Source: Curtobacterium pusillum (GTDB taxonomy: Bacteria; Actinomycetota; Actinomycetes; Actinomycetales; Microbacteriaceae). From it: a stretch of 64,000 nucleotides of DNA. The DNA lies in the NCBI GenBank assembly GCA_002025645.1, contig CP018783.1, positions 2,542,001 through 2,606,000 on the forward strand. Direction: 5' to 3'. Below the pieces are notes generated by a model. The model made no database searches and was not told the DNA's origin. It was given only the letters and a program-made list of their open reading frames with translations. Positions 33,396 through 40,838 of the stretch are shown one piece after another (position 1 is the stretch's first letter; every line of letters begins with the position of its first letter). The translations under genes were made by a program, and so were the position numbers.

Positions 33396-33407
33396 GCGTC
33401 CGGGGAC

Positions 33408-33440
33408 CGTCACCGCGCGTTCACCCTCCCGTCGCCGGCC
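33408..33440 (+). promoter_or_regulatory. PHO-box-like direct repeat, three 11-nt units
   Basis: Units CGTCACCGCGC (33408-33418), GTTCACCCTCC (33419-33429) and CGTCGCCGGCC (33430-33440) repeat at exact 11-nt phase, again ending 18 nt before an ATG (33459). The third unit is the weakest. Confidence 0.55.
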
Positions 33441-33458
33441 GGGGTGAACATCGTCGGC

Positions 33459-33623
33459 ATGTCCATCACACAGATCATCACCGGCCGCAGCGCCGTTCGT
33501 GGCCATGGTTTCACCGGCCGGAGCCTGGTCGGCGACATCGAGAGCGAGTACGACGAGTTCGACCGCGACGCCGACCTCGAGGTCTCGAAGCGTCGCGAGG
33601 GGTGGCTCGAACCCTCCTGGTGA
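33459..33623 (+). CDS. Micro-ORF, 54 aa
   Basis: A 54-residue ORF beginning MSITQIITGRSAVRGHGF with a central acidic stretch (DIESEYDEFDRDADLE) and a C-terminal Trp pair. I do not recognise it. It is not similar in sequence to the preceding micro-ORF, but it sits at the same distance from a PHO-box-like repeat. In-frame linkage to the sigma factor gene further on is interrupted only by distance, and the sigma start is far downstream. Confidence 0.42.
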   Translation: MSITQIITGRSAVRGHGFTGRSLVGDIESEYDEFDRDADLEVSKRREGWLEPSW

Positions 33624-33963
33624 CCCCCACCTGTTCGGTTTTCGGGGTACGACGACCGGGTCACGACGATCCGAGCAGGCGTACCCCTTTTCTGTGTCCG
33701 CTCGACGCGGCGGGGCGGGGTACAGGATCGGAAACGAGCAAGAAACACCGATGCAACGCCGGAAACATCACGTCACGCCCTTGATTCCCGGGCCGTCGGG
33801 GGACCAGACTGACGACATGCTGTACCCCGTGGGGGACGGTTTCGATGCTGAAGCACGGAGAAGCCTGAGAATCGATCGCATCGGTTTGTGGGGTACACCT
33901 CCGGAACGCTTTACTCGTGACACCCCCAACGAGGTCATCACCCGTCGAACGCAGGGAGTCATC
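33624..33963 (+). promoter_or_regulatory. Long leader/promoter region of the sigma factor gene with five GGGGTAC motifs
   Basis: No separate gene was found in these 340 bp. The heptamer GGGGTAC (either strand) occurs at 33644, 33681 (reverse), 33717, 33822 (reverse) and 33890. The first three are spaced 36-37 bp apart. A possible promoter is TTGATT at 33781 followed by CAGACT near 33806. The density suggests a cluster of operator sites controlling the sigma factor. Confidence 0.4.
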
Positions 33964-35034
33964 ATGACGATCGCAACCGCAGCACCCAAGACGACGACCA
34001 CCGGCACCACCGCGCGCCGCTCCAAGAAGGCAGCCGCAGCGAAGGCCACGGTCACCGCGGTCGAGACCACCACGCTCGACACCGAGGTCGAAGCCGACGA
34101 GCAGCTCGCGGGTGTCCGCGGCGCCTCGGTCGACCAGGTCGGTGACTACCTGCGCCACATCGGGCGCCTCTCGCTCCTCACCGCCGAAGAGGAAGCCCAG
34201 ATCGCCCGCCGCATCGAGGTCGGCCTCTTCGCCGAGGAGAAGCTGAACACCGAGGCCGGGCTCGCGAAGACCCTGCAGCGTGAACTCCGCTGGCTCGTCC
34301 GCGACGGCGAGCGTGCCAAGGAGCGGATGATCACCTCGAACCTCCGCCTGGTCGTGAGCATCGCCAAGCGCTACTCGCAGCGTGGCCTCCCCTTCATGGA
34401 CGTCATCCAGGAGGGCAACCTCGGCCTCGTCCGTGCGGTCGAGAAGTTCGACTTCACGCAGGGCTACAAGTTCTCGACGTACGCCACCTGGTGGATCCGT
34501 CAGGCGATCTCCCGCGGCCTCGCCGACAAGGCCCGCACGATCCGCATCCCGGTGCACACGGTCGAGCTGATCAACAAGATCTCCCGCACCGAGCGTGACC
34601 TCACCGTCGACCTCGGCCGCGCGCCGATGCCCGACGAGGTCGCCGCCGAGCTGAGCATGAGCGTCGAGGAACTCGTCGACCTCAAGGGTCGTTCGCACGA
34701 GCCGGTCTCGATCCACACGGTCGTCGGCGACTCAGACGACAGCGAGCTCGGCGACTTCATCGAGGACGAGGACGCCGCGTCCCCGAACGAGCTCACCGAG
34801 ACGACGCTCCTGCACCGCGACATCCGATCGATCGTCGCCGAGCTGCCGAGCGACGAGGCGAACGTGATCCGCATGCGCTACGGCCTCGACGACGACAAGC
34901 CGATGACGCTCGACGAGATCTCGAAGATCGTCCACACGACCCGCCAGGCGGTCAGCCGTGTGGAGTCCCGCGCGAAGCTCCGCCTGTTCGCCAAGGCGGT
35001 CTCGCAGGACATGCAGCTGTACCTGACCGACTGA
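33964..35034 (+). CDS. RpoD-family (sigma-70 group 1/2) RNA polymerase sigma factor
   Basis: A 356-residue sigma factor. It has a Thr/Ala/Lys-rich N-terminus but no long region 1.1. Region 1.2 is VGDYLRHIGRLSLLTAEEE, region 2 is ERMITSNLRLVVSIAKRYSQ to FSTYATWWIRQAISRGL (canonical -10 recognition), and region 3 is IPVHTVELINKISRTERDL. Region 4.2 reads LDEISKIVHTTRQAVSRVE instead of the usual VTRERIRQIE helix, so -35 contacts may differ. Size is closer to SigB-type than to principal SigA proteins. ATG at 33964 follows GCAGGGAG. An upstream in-frame extension to 33499 was rejected as leader. Confidence 0.85.
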   Translation: MTIATAAPKTTTTGTTARRSKKAAAAKATVTAVETTTLDTEVEADEQLAGVRGASVDQVGDYLRHIGRLSLLTAEEEAQIARRIEVGLFAEEKLNTEAGLAKTLQRELRWLVRDGERAKERMITSNLRLVVSIAKRYSQRGLPFMDVIQEGNLGLVRAVEKFDFTQGYKFSTYATWWIRQAISRGLADKARTIRIPVHTVELINKISRTERDLTVDLGRAPMPDEVAAELSMSVEELVDLKGRSHEPVSIHTVVGDSDDSELGDFIEDEDAASPNELTETTLLHRDIRSIVAELPSDEANVIRMRYGLDDDKPMTLDEISKIVHTTRQAVSRVESRAKLRLFAKAVSQDMQLYLTD

Positions 35035-35120
35035 GGTCAGCGGACTTCGGCCGGCGCGTGAGCGTCGGCACGGGGAACCGGGTCGTTCTGTGGGAAGACG
35101 GTCCGGTGGGGTGATGGGAC

Positions 35121-35150
35121 GGCCCGCTCGCGCTTCGGTGCGAGCGGGCC
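35121..35150. terminator. Terminator hairpin between sigma factor and NAD kinase genes
   Basis: Arms GGCCCGCTCGC (35121-35131) and GCGAGCGGGCC (35140-35150) with an inner C-TTCG-G loop, serving the convergent genes. Confidence 0.85.
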
Positions 35151-35173
35151 ATTCACGTTCCCAGGAGGAGTCC

Positions 35174-36106
35174 CTACTCCTCGACCTCGCGACCGAGTTT
35201 CTGCCGGAGGTCCTGCGGGATGAGCTCGATGAGCTGGTCCGGCCGCACCGGGAGGTCGAGCAGGCTGAGCTTCACCCGACCCGTCCGGCCGTGCCGTTCG
35301 GCGTCGAGTCGTACGACGCTGCCGGCGTCCTTCCGGAGCCGGACGTCGAGCTGCGCACCGGTCGCGACCTCGCCGACGACGAGACCGTCGACCTCGAGCG
35401 CGGCGCTCCTGGTGCCCTCGGCGATGTCGAACCGGTAGCGCTCACGGGCGGCGAGCACCACGGCGCGGTCGATCCCTGCCATCGGGGCGACCGGGGTCAC
35501 CACGGAGCCGGACAGCGCGGGGGAGAGGACTGGTCCGCCCGCGGCGTAGTTGTAGGCGGTGGACCCGGCCGGGGTCGCGGCGACGATGGCGTCCGCGCGG
35601 TAGTACCCGTACCCGAGCCCGCCGACGCTGAGGTCTGCCGAGACCTGTCCGGCGCCGGGGCGTCGCACGATCGTGAGGTCGTTGAAGGCGAGGTAGTCCG
35701 TGCGGGCCCCGCTCCAGAACAGCCGGGCCTCGAGCGCGTGGTGCGGTTCGAGCTGGTAGTCGCCGGCGGAGAGTCGTTCGAGTGCAGCCTCGAGCTCGGG
35801 TGGCTCGATCTCGACGAGGAAGCCGACGTTGCCGTAGTTCACGCCGAGCACCGGCACCGGTCGCTTCGCCACGAGTCGCATGGCGCCGAGCATCGTGCCG
35901 TCCCCGCCGAGCGCGACGACGAGGTCGACCTCCTCGGTGAAGTCCTCGTCGCCGATGACGTCGACGCCGCCCCCGATGCGCTGTGCGTCCGCGCGCCGGG
36001 CCACGAGCCGGCCGCGCCCCGAGGCGTTCCAGCGCTGCAGGGTCACGACGGATTCCTGCACGTTCTTGGTCGGGTGGACGACGAGGCCGACGACGGGCTG
36101 CTCCAT
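35174..36106 (-). CDS. nadK: NAD kinase
   Basis: A 310-residue kinase that phosphorylates NAD to NADP. The GGDG motif is at residues 67-70, NYGNVGFL follows, then FNDLTIVRR and the Gly-rich ATPAGSTAYNYAAGGP motif. Length fits actinobacterial PpnK. ATG at 36106. In many actinobacteria nadK sits near tlyA and recN; here it stands alone, convergent to the sigma gene and divergent from the Clp-N gene. Confidence 0.92.
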   Translation of the reverse strand: MEQPVVGLVVHPTKNVQESVVTLQRWNASGRGRLVARRADAQRIGGGVDVIGDEDFTEEVDLVVALGGDGTMLGAMRLVAKRPVPVLGVNYGNVGFLVEIEPPELEAALERLSAGDYQLEPHHALEARLFWSGARTDYLAFNDLTIVRRPGAGQVSADLSVGGLGYGYYRADAIVAATPAGSTAYNYAAGGPVLSPALSGSVVTPVAPMAGIDRAVVLAARERYRFDIAEGTRSAALEVDGLVVGEVATGAQLDVRLRKDAGSVVRLDAERHGRTGRVKLSLLDLPVRPDQLIELIPQDLRQKLGREVEE

Positions 36107-36164
36107 GCACGGATCGTACCGAGTGGACCCGAGACCTCCTCTGGTGCACGCACTGCACATCAGA

Positions 36165-36170
36165 TATTCT
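36165..36170 (+). promoter_or_regulatory. Leaderless -10 hexamer (TATTCT) of the Clp-N gene
   Basis: Ends 6 nt before the ATG at 36177. The inverted repeat TCTGCAT-GT-ATGCAGA (36168-36183) overlaps both the hexamer and the start codon and could be a repressor site. Confidence 0.55.
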
Positions 36171-36176
36171 GCATGT

Positions 36177-36653
36177 ATGCAGACCGCCGCGCTCTCCGTC
36201 GCCGTGCCCACCCTCCGGCTCGGACGCGAGATCGTGCTGCTCGCCGAACAGGAATCACGCGAGACCGGGTTCGGCTTCCTCGACGCCGAGCACCTGCTCG
36301 TGGCCGCCGTGACGCTCTGCGACGGCATGCCCCGCTTCCGCGCCGTCCTCGAGGCGCACGGCGTCTCCCCCGAGCGCGTCCGGAGCGCGAGCAGCGTCTT
36401 CGTCGGCGCGGGCACCGTCTGCCCTGACGTGACCGATCGCGTCACCTGCACGCCGGCCGCCGCCCGCATCCTCGCGCGGGCCGCCCAGATCGCCGGGCCA
36501 CTCGAGCGGGTGCATCCGCACCACGTCGTCCTCGCGGTGCTCGACGGCGTCGACGACCCCTTCACGGGCTCCGCGCACGACGTCCTGGAACGCCTCGGCG
36601 TCGAGCCGCGTCGGTTCCGGCGTGCCCTGCGTCGCGCGGCGCGACGCGCGTAG
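36177..36653 (+). CDS. Stand-alone Clp N-terminal domain protein
   Basis: A 158-residue protein carrying only the Clp amino-terminal (adaptor/substrate-binding) double repeat: ESRETGFGFLDAEHLLVAAVTL and the second VHPHHVVLAVLDG repeat. There is no AAA+ module, so it cannot unfold proteins by itself. Proteins of this kind may act as decoys or adaptors for ClpC. It lies directly upstream of clpC, separated by a large hairpin terminator. The ATG at 36177 fits a leaderless message. Confidence 0.75.
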   Translation: MQTAALSVAVPTLRLGREIVLLAEQESRETGFGFLDAEHLLVAAVTLCDGMPRFRAVLEAHGVSPERVRSASSVFVGAGTVCPDVTDRVTCTPAAARILARAAQIAGPLERVHPHHVVLAVLDGVDDPFTGSAHDVLERLGVEPRRFRRALRRAARRA

Positions 36654-36670
36654 TCGAAGCCGACCGAACA

Positions 36671-36716
36671 GCGGACTGGAGGCGCGTGGCGGGCCCGCCC
36701 CGCGCCTCCAGTCCGC
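36671..36716. terminator. TGGAGGCGCG-type hairpin terminator after the Clp-N gene
   Basis: Arms 36671-36686 and 36701-36716 (GCGGACTGGAGGCGCG and its complement) are exact; the middle GGCGGGCCCGCC is itself palindromic, with one T-C mismatch. Starts 18 nt after the stop. Confidence 0.85.
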
Positions 36717-36738
36717 CTGTCGGTCCGCTGGGTGTATC

Positions 36739-36749
36739 CGCTCATGGCG
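36739..36749. promoter_or_regulatory. Possible ClgR-type operator upstream of clpC
   Basis: CGCTCATGGCG fits the CGCT-N4-GCG core described for actinobacterial ClgR sites, which activate clp genes. It lies about 73 bp upstream of a TACTCT hexamer. Flanking positions agree only partly. Confidence 0.35.
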
Positions 36750-36811
36750 CACAACCCGCAGCGAGGTCACGCCCACGGCGAACAGGGGCAGCCACCGGGG
36801 TGAGCGCTGGT

Positions 36812-36817
36812 TACTCT
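36812..36817 (+). promoter_or_regulatory. Candidate clpC promoter -10 (TACTCT)
   Basis: TACTCT lies 51 nt before the clpC ATG, giving a leader of about 39 nt that includes the AAGGGAGAG ribosome site. Confidence 0.4.
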
Positions 36818-36862
36818 CGATGTACGTCACCGGACTTCCACGAGCCCGGCAAGGGAGAGCAC

Positions 36863-39379
36863 ATGTTCGAGAGATTCACCGACCGAGCCCGTCGTGTTGT
36901 CGTCCTCGCTCAAGAAGAAGCGAAGATGCTCAACCACAACTACATCGGCACCGAGCACATCCTCCTCGGCCTCATCCACGAGGGCGAGGGCGTCGCCGCC
37001 AAGGCGCTGGAGTCGCTCGGCATCTCGCTCGATGCCGTCCGCGAGCAGGTCCAGGACATCATCGGGCAGGGCCAGCAGCAGCCGACCGGGCACATCCCGT
37101 TCACGCCGCGCGCCAAGAAGGTGCTCGAGCTGTCCCTGCGCGAGGCGCTGCAGCTCGGCCACAACTACATCGGCACCGAGCACATCCTCCTCGGCCTCAT
37201 CCGCGAGGGCGAGGGCGTCGCCGCCCAGGTGCTCGTCAAGCTCGGCGCGGACCTCAACCGCGTCCGCCAGCAGGTCATCCAGCTCCTGTCCGGCTACCAG
37301 GGCAAGGAAGCGGTCGCCGTCGGCGGCGAGCAGCAGCAGAACGCGCAGCAGGGTTCGCAGGTCCTCGACCAGTTCGGTCGGAACCTCACCCAGGCAGCGC
37401 GCGACGGCAAGCTCGACCCGGTCATCGGCCGCGAGAAGGAGATGGAGCGGGTCATGCAGATCCTCTCCCGCCGCTCCAAGAACAACCCCGTCCTGATCGG
37501 TGAGCCCGGCGTCGGCAAGACCGCCGTCGTCGAGGGCCTCGCCCAGGCGATCGTCAAGGGCGACGTGCCCGAGACGCTGAAGGACAAGCAGCTCTACTCG
37601 CTCGACCTCGGGTCGCTCATCGCCGGGTCCCGCTACCGCGGTGACTTCGAGGAGCGCCTGAAGAAGGTCACCAAGGAGATCCGCACCCGCGGCGACATCA
37701 TCGTCTTCATCGACGAGATCCACACGCTCGTGGGTGCCGGTGCTGCCGAGGGCGCGATCGACGCTGCGTCGATCCTCAAGCCGCTCCTCGCCCGCGGTGA
37801 GCTCCAGACCATCGGTGCCACCACGCTCGACGAGTACCGCAAGCACTTCGAGAAGGACGCCGCACTCGAGCGTCGCTTCCAGCCGGTGCAGGTCAACGAG
37901 CCGTCGCTGCCGCACGCGATCAACATCCTCAAGGGACTTCGCGACAAGTACGAGGCGTTCCACAAGGTGTCCATCACCGACGGTGCCATCGTCGCCGCGG
38001 CGAACCTGGCGGACCGCTACGTGCAGGACCGTTTCCTGCCGGACAAGGCCATCGACCTGATCGACGAGGCCGGCGCTCGCCTGCGTCTGTCGATCCTGTC
38101 GGCGCCGCCGGAGCTCCGCGAGTTCGACGAGAAGATCTCGGCGGTCCGCGGGCAGAAGGAAGCCGCGATCGAGGAGCAGGACTTCGAGAAGGCCGCGAGC
38201 CTGCGCGACGAGGAGAAGAAGCTCCTCGGCGAGCGTCTCCGCCTCGAGAAGCAGTGGCGTGCAGGTGACGTCGCCGCGTCCGGCACCGTCGACGAGGGCA
38301 TCATCGCCGAGGTCCTGGCGCAGGCCACGGGCATCCCGGTGTTCAAGCTCACCGAAGAGGAGACCTCGCGTCTCGTCTTCATGGAGAAGGCATTGCACGA
38401 GCGCGTCATCGGTCAGGAAGAGGCCATCTCGGCCCTCTCGAAGACCATCCGCCGCACCCGCGCCGGCCTCAAGGACCCGAACCGCCCCTCGGGCTCGTTC
38501 ATCTTCGCCGGCCCCACGGGCGTCGGCAAGACCGAGCTCGCCAAGGCGCTCGCGGAGTTCCTGTTCGACGACGAGGGCGCACTGATCTCCCTCGACATGT
38601 CGGAGTTCGGCGAGAAGCACACCGTGTCCCGCCTGTTCGGTGCCCCTCCCGGGTTCGTCGGGTTCGAGGAGGGCGGCCAGCTCACCGAGAAGGTGCGCCG
38701 CAAGCCGTTCTCCGTGGTCCTGTTCGACGAGATCGAGAAGGCCCACCCGGACATCTTCAACTCGCTGCTGCAGGTCCTCGAAGAGGGCCGTCTGACCGAT
38801 GGTCAGGGTCGCGTGGTCGACTTCAAGAACACCGTCATCATCATGACCACGAACCTCGGTTCGCAGGGCATCGCCGGTGGCCCGGTGGGCTTCCAGGTCG
38901 AGGGTGACTCGGGCGTCGGCTACGACCGTATGCGCGGCAAGGTCAACGAGGAGCTCAAGAAGCACTTCAAGCCGGAGTTCCTCAACCGCGTCGACGACAC
39001 GATCGTGTTCCCGCAGCTGTCGCAGCCCGAGCTGCTGCAGATCGTGGACCTCTTCGTGAAGCGCCTCGCCGACCGTCTGCTCGACCGCGACATGACAGTG
39101 GAGCTCACGCTCGCCGCCAAGGAGCAGCTCATCAAGGTCGGGTTCGACCCGTCCCTCGGTGCACGACCGCTCCGCCGCGCGATGCAGCACGAGGTCGAGG
39201 ATCAGCTGTCCGAGCACATCCTGCAGGGCGAGCTCAACGCCGGCGACCACGTGAAGGTCGACTTCACCGACGGCAAGTTCCAGTTCGAGACCGGGCGTCA
39301 GCCGGGTCGCGAAGAGGTCCTCGCCGGGGCTGCCGCCGTCGAGGCGACGGACGCTCCGCAGGGCGAGATCGAGTCCTAG
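36863..39379 (+). CDS. clpC: ATP-dependent Clp protease, ATPase subunit ClpC
   Basis: An 838-residue HSP100 unfoldase that feeds substrates to ClpP. Two Clp-N repeats (about 5-70 and 80-145, each with [13 protein letters not shown]) precede AAA+ domain 1 (Walker A GEPGVGKT), the UVR-type middle segment ([18 protein letters not shown]) and AAA+ domain 2 (GPTGVGKT, then the ClpP-contact region). The start [20 protein letters not shown] is diagnostic of ClpC. AAGGGAGAG precedes the ATG. An extremely long palindromic terminator follows. Confidence 0.96.
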   Translation: MFERFTDRARRVVVLAQEEAKMLNHNYIGTEHILLGLIHEGEGVAAKALESLGISLDAVREQVQDIIGQGQQQPTGHIPFTPRAKKVLELSLREALQLGHNYIGTEHILLGLIREGEGVAAQVLVKLGADLNRVRQQVIQLLSGYQGKEAVAVGGEQQQNAQQGSQVLDQFGRNLTQAARDGKLDPVIGREKEMERVMQILSRRSKNNPVLIGEPGVGKTAVVEGLAQAIVKGDVPETLKDKQLYSLDLGSLIAGSRYRGDFEERLKKVTKEIRTRGDIIVFIDEIHTLVGAGAAEGAIDAASILKPLLARGELQTIGATTLDEYRKHFEKDAALERRFQPVQVNEPSLPHAINILKGLRDKYEAFHKVSITDGAIVAAANLADRYVQDRFLPDKAIDLIDEAGARLRLSILSAPPELREFDEKISAVRGQKEAAIEEQDFEKAASLRDEEKKLLGERLRLEKQWRAGDVAASGTVDEGIIAEVLAQATGIPVFKLTEEETSRLVFMEKALHERVIGQEEAISALSKTIRRTRAGLKDPNRPSGSFIFAGPTGVGKTELAKALAEFLFDDEGALISLDMSEFGEKHTVSRLFGAPPGFVGFEEGGQLTEKVRRKPFSVVLFDEIEKAHPDIFNSLLQVLEEGRLTDGQGRVVDFKNTVIIMTTNLGSQGIAGGPVGFQVEGDSGVGYDRMRGKVNEELKKHFKPEFLNRVDDTIVFPQLSQPELLQIVDLFVKRLADRLLDRDMTVELTLAAKEQLIKVGFDPSLGARPLRRAMQHEVEDQLSEHILQGELNAGDHVKVDFTDGKFQFETGRQPGREEVLAGAAAVEATDAPQGEIES

Positions 39380-39386
39380 GACCCAG

Positions 39387-39444
39387 CAACAGACAGACGG
39401 GAGGCGCGGTGCCAGCTGGCACCGCGCCTCCCGTCTGTCTGTTG
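39387..39444. terminator. 58-nt perfect palindrome, terminator of clpC
   Basis: Bases 39387-39415 are the exact reverse complement of 39416-39444, with no spacer (centre AGCT). The inner GGAGGCGCGG core belongs to the dispersed hairpin family. It begins 8 nt after the clpC stop and faces a convergent small gene. Confidence 0.9.
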
Positions 39445-39449
39445 GGCGG

Positions 39450-39629
39450 TTACTTCCCGTGCTTCTTGCGTCCGCCGTGTTCCTCGCTGTCGGCGGTGCC
39501 GTCGGAGTCGCCGCTCAGTCCGTCCGCCAGACCGTTGGTCTGGTCGAACGGACGACCGAGTGACTCGTCGTTGAGGTCCGCCACGGAGCGGTGACGCTCG
39601 TGGGCTTCGGGTTCGCGTTCGTTGTCCAT
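39450..39629 (-). CDS. Small hydrophilic protein, 59 aa
   Basis: A 59-residue charged protein, MDNEREPEAHERHRSVADLN at the start, with DESLGRPFDQTNGLADGLSG in the middle and a basic GGRKKHGK tail. No known family was recognised. Support comes from a TAGCGT hexamer 7 nt before the ATG, the TAA stop 5 nt outside the clpC palindrome, and typical codon usage. Probably cytoplasmic and unstructured. Confidence 0.55.
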   Translation of the reverse strand: MDNEREPEAHERHRSVADLNDESLGRPFDQTNGLADGLSGDSDGTADSEEHGGRKKHGK

Positions 39630-39636
39630 GCGCCGG

Positions 39637-39642
39637 ACGCTA
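39637..39642 (-). promoter_or_regulatory. Leaderless -10 hexamer (TAGCGT) of the 59-aa gene
   Basis: Ends 7 nt before the ATG at 39629. Confidence 0.4.
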
Positions 39643-39665
39643 CGCGCGGCGCGATGGCGCTCGGC

Positions 39666-40118
39666 TCAGGCCTGGACGTCTCCGCGCCATCCGGTGTCCG
39701 TGGGGGCCGCCTCGACGCGCTCCTTGTAGTTCTGCAGGTCCTTCTTGATGGCGTGACCGCCGACGCCGACCACTGCGCCGAGCTTCTCGAGGAACCCGGA
39801 CGGCTCCCAGTCGATCTGCGCGGTGACGCGGGTCTCGTCGTCGGAGAGCTTGTGGAACGTGACGACACCGGCGTGGTCGGTCTCGCCGTCCTTGACGGTC
39901 CAGGCGACACGCTCGTCGGGGTGCTGCTCGGTGATGACGGCGCGGAAGTCGCGCTCCTGACCGGCGACCTTCACGGTCCAGTCGGTGGTCTTGTCGTCGA
40001 CCTGGACGATCTTCTCGACCTCGTCGAGGAACTCGGGGAACTCCTCGAATCGGGTCCACTGGCCGTAGGCAGCTGCGACGGGGACGTTCACGTCGACGGT
40101 TTCGATGATCTGGGGCAT
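39666..40118 (-). CDS. SRPBCC (START/polyketide-cyclase-like) family protein
   Basis: A 150-residue START-fold protein (MPQIIETVDVNVPVAAAYGQWTRFEEFPEFL in two blocks, WTVKVAGQERDFRAVITEQ, AWTVKDG). The fold makes a hydrophobic pocket for lipids, and this subfamily includes COQ10-like and cyclase/dehydrase proteins. No ligand can be assigned. TACCGT 7 nt before the ATG at 40118 supports a leaderless start. It is followed 36 bp later by the 59-aa gene. Confidence 0.75.
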   Translation of the reverse strand: MPQIIETVDVNVPVAAAYGQWTRFEEFPEFLDEVEKIVQVDDKTTDWTVKVAGQERDFRAVITEQHPDERVAWTVKDGETDHAGVVTFHKLSDDETRVTAQIDWEPSGFLEKLGAVVGVGGHAIKKDLQNYKERVEAAPTDTGWRGDVQA

Positions 40119-40125
40119 GTCCGGG

Positions 40126-40131
40126 ACGGTA
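40126..40131 (-). promoter_or_regulatory. Leaderless -10 hexamer (TACCGT) of the SRPBCC gene
   Basis: Ends 7 nt before the ATG at 40118. Confidence 0.4.
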
Positions 40132-40219
40132 GGCGGGTGCGGCTGGGTGGCGCCCAGGGCGTTGTCCCCCTGTTCGGCGGGTGCGTCCGGTGCCCAGGCG
40201 GTTCGCGCGTCGCTCGCAC

Positions 40220-40225
40220 TAGGGT
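40220..40225 (+). promoter_or_regulatory. Leaderless -10 hexamer (TAGGGT) of the GNAT gene
   Basis: Ends 6 nt before the ATG at 40232. Confidence 0.45.
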
Positions 40226-40231
40226 GAGGGG

Positions 40232-40774
40232 ATGACTGAGCACGGGAAGCACGCGTTCCACGAACGGGACGAACACGGCATCCTGGTGCGTCCGGCGCTC
40301 GCGTCGGACGTCCCGCACATCCAGCGCCTCATCTCGCCGTACGTCGACCGCCGCATCCTGCTCGGCAAGGAGAACGTCGCGCTCTACGGCTCGATCCAGC
40401 AGTTCCGGATCGCCGAGGGTCCCGACGGGGTCCCGATCGGCTGCGGCGCCCTCGCCGTCTTCTGGGACGACATCGCCGAGGTCCGCACGCTCGCCCTCGA
40501 CGCCGACTGGATCCACAAGCGCGTCGGGCACCGCATGCTCGAGGCGCTCGAGCACGACGCCCGCGAGCTCGGTGTCGCCCGCATCTTCTGCCTGACGTTC
40601 GAGGTCGAGTTCTTCACGAAGCACGGGTACCTTGAGATCGGCGAGCAGGTCGTCGCACCCGACGTCTACGCCGAACTCGTGCGGTCGTCGGACGAAGGGG
40701 TCGCGGAGTTCCTCGACCTCGCCCGGGTCAAGCCGAACACGCTCGGCAACACCCGCATGCTGAAGATCCTCTGA
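40232..40774 (+). CDS. Amino-acid N-acetyltransferase (GNAT family)
   Basis: A 180-residue GNAT protein. The acetyl-CoA motif A region is AEVRTLALDADWIHKRVGHRML, and the catalytic-core strand IFCLTFEVEFFTKHGYLEIGEQVV is characteristic of N-acetylglutamate synthase-type enzymes of actinobacteria (short ArgA class). It could start arginine biosynthesis, but the arg operon is not nearby. The substrate is therefore a family-based guess. The leaderless TAGGGT supports the ATG. Confidence 0.78.
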   Translation: MTEHGKHAFHERDEHGILVRPALASDVPHIQRLISPYVDRRILLGKENVALYGSIQQFRIAEGPDGVPIGCGALAVFWDDIAEVRTLALDADWIHKRVGHRMLEALEHDARELGVARIFCLTFEVEFFTKHGYLEIGEQVVAPDVYAELVRSSDEGVAEFLDLARVKPNTLGNTRMLKIL

Positions 40775-40826
40775 CGCTTTCGGGTGCCGTGCGGCGGGGT
40801 TCCGCCGTCGGGCTCGCGCCGTTGTC

Positions 40827-40832
40827 TACCCT
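40827..40832 (+). promoter_or_regulatory. Leaderless -10 hexamer (TACCCT) of the Ser-rich membrane protein gene
   Basis: Ends 6 nt before the ATG at 40839 and argues against the upstream GTG at 40833. Confidence 0.45.
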
Positions 40833-40838
40833 GTGCGC

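Noticed and set aside
33499..33963. N-terminal extension of the sigma factor
   Set aside because: The extra residues are low-quality and cover the GGGGTAC-rich leader; the ATG at 33964 has a good ribosome site.
36827..39250. 807-codon open frame antisense to clpC
   Set aside because: Mirror frame produced by high GC at third positions. The product is a low-complexity Leu/Asp/Glu-rich sequence with no motif, while the plus strand encodes intact ClpC.
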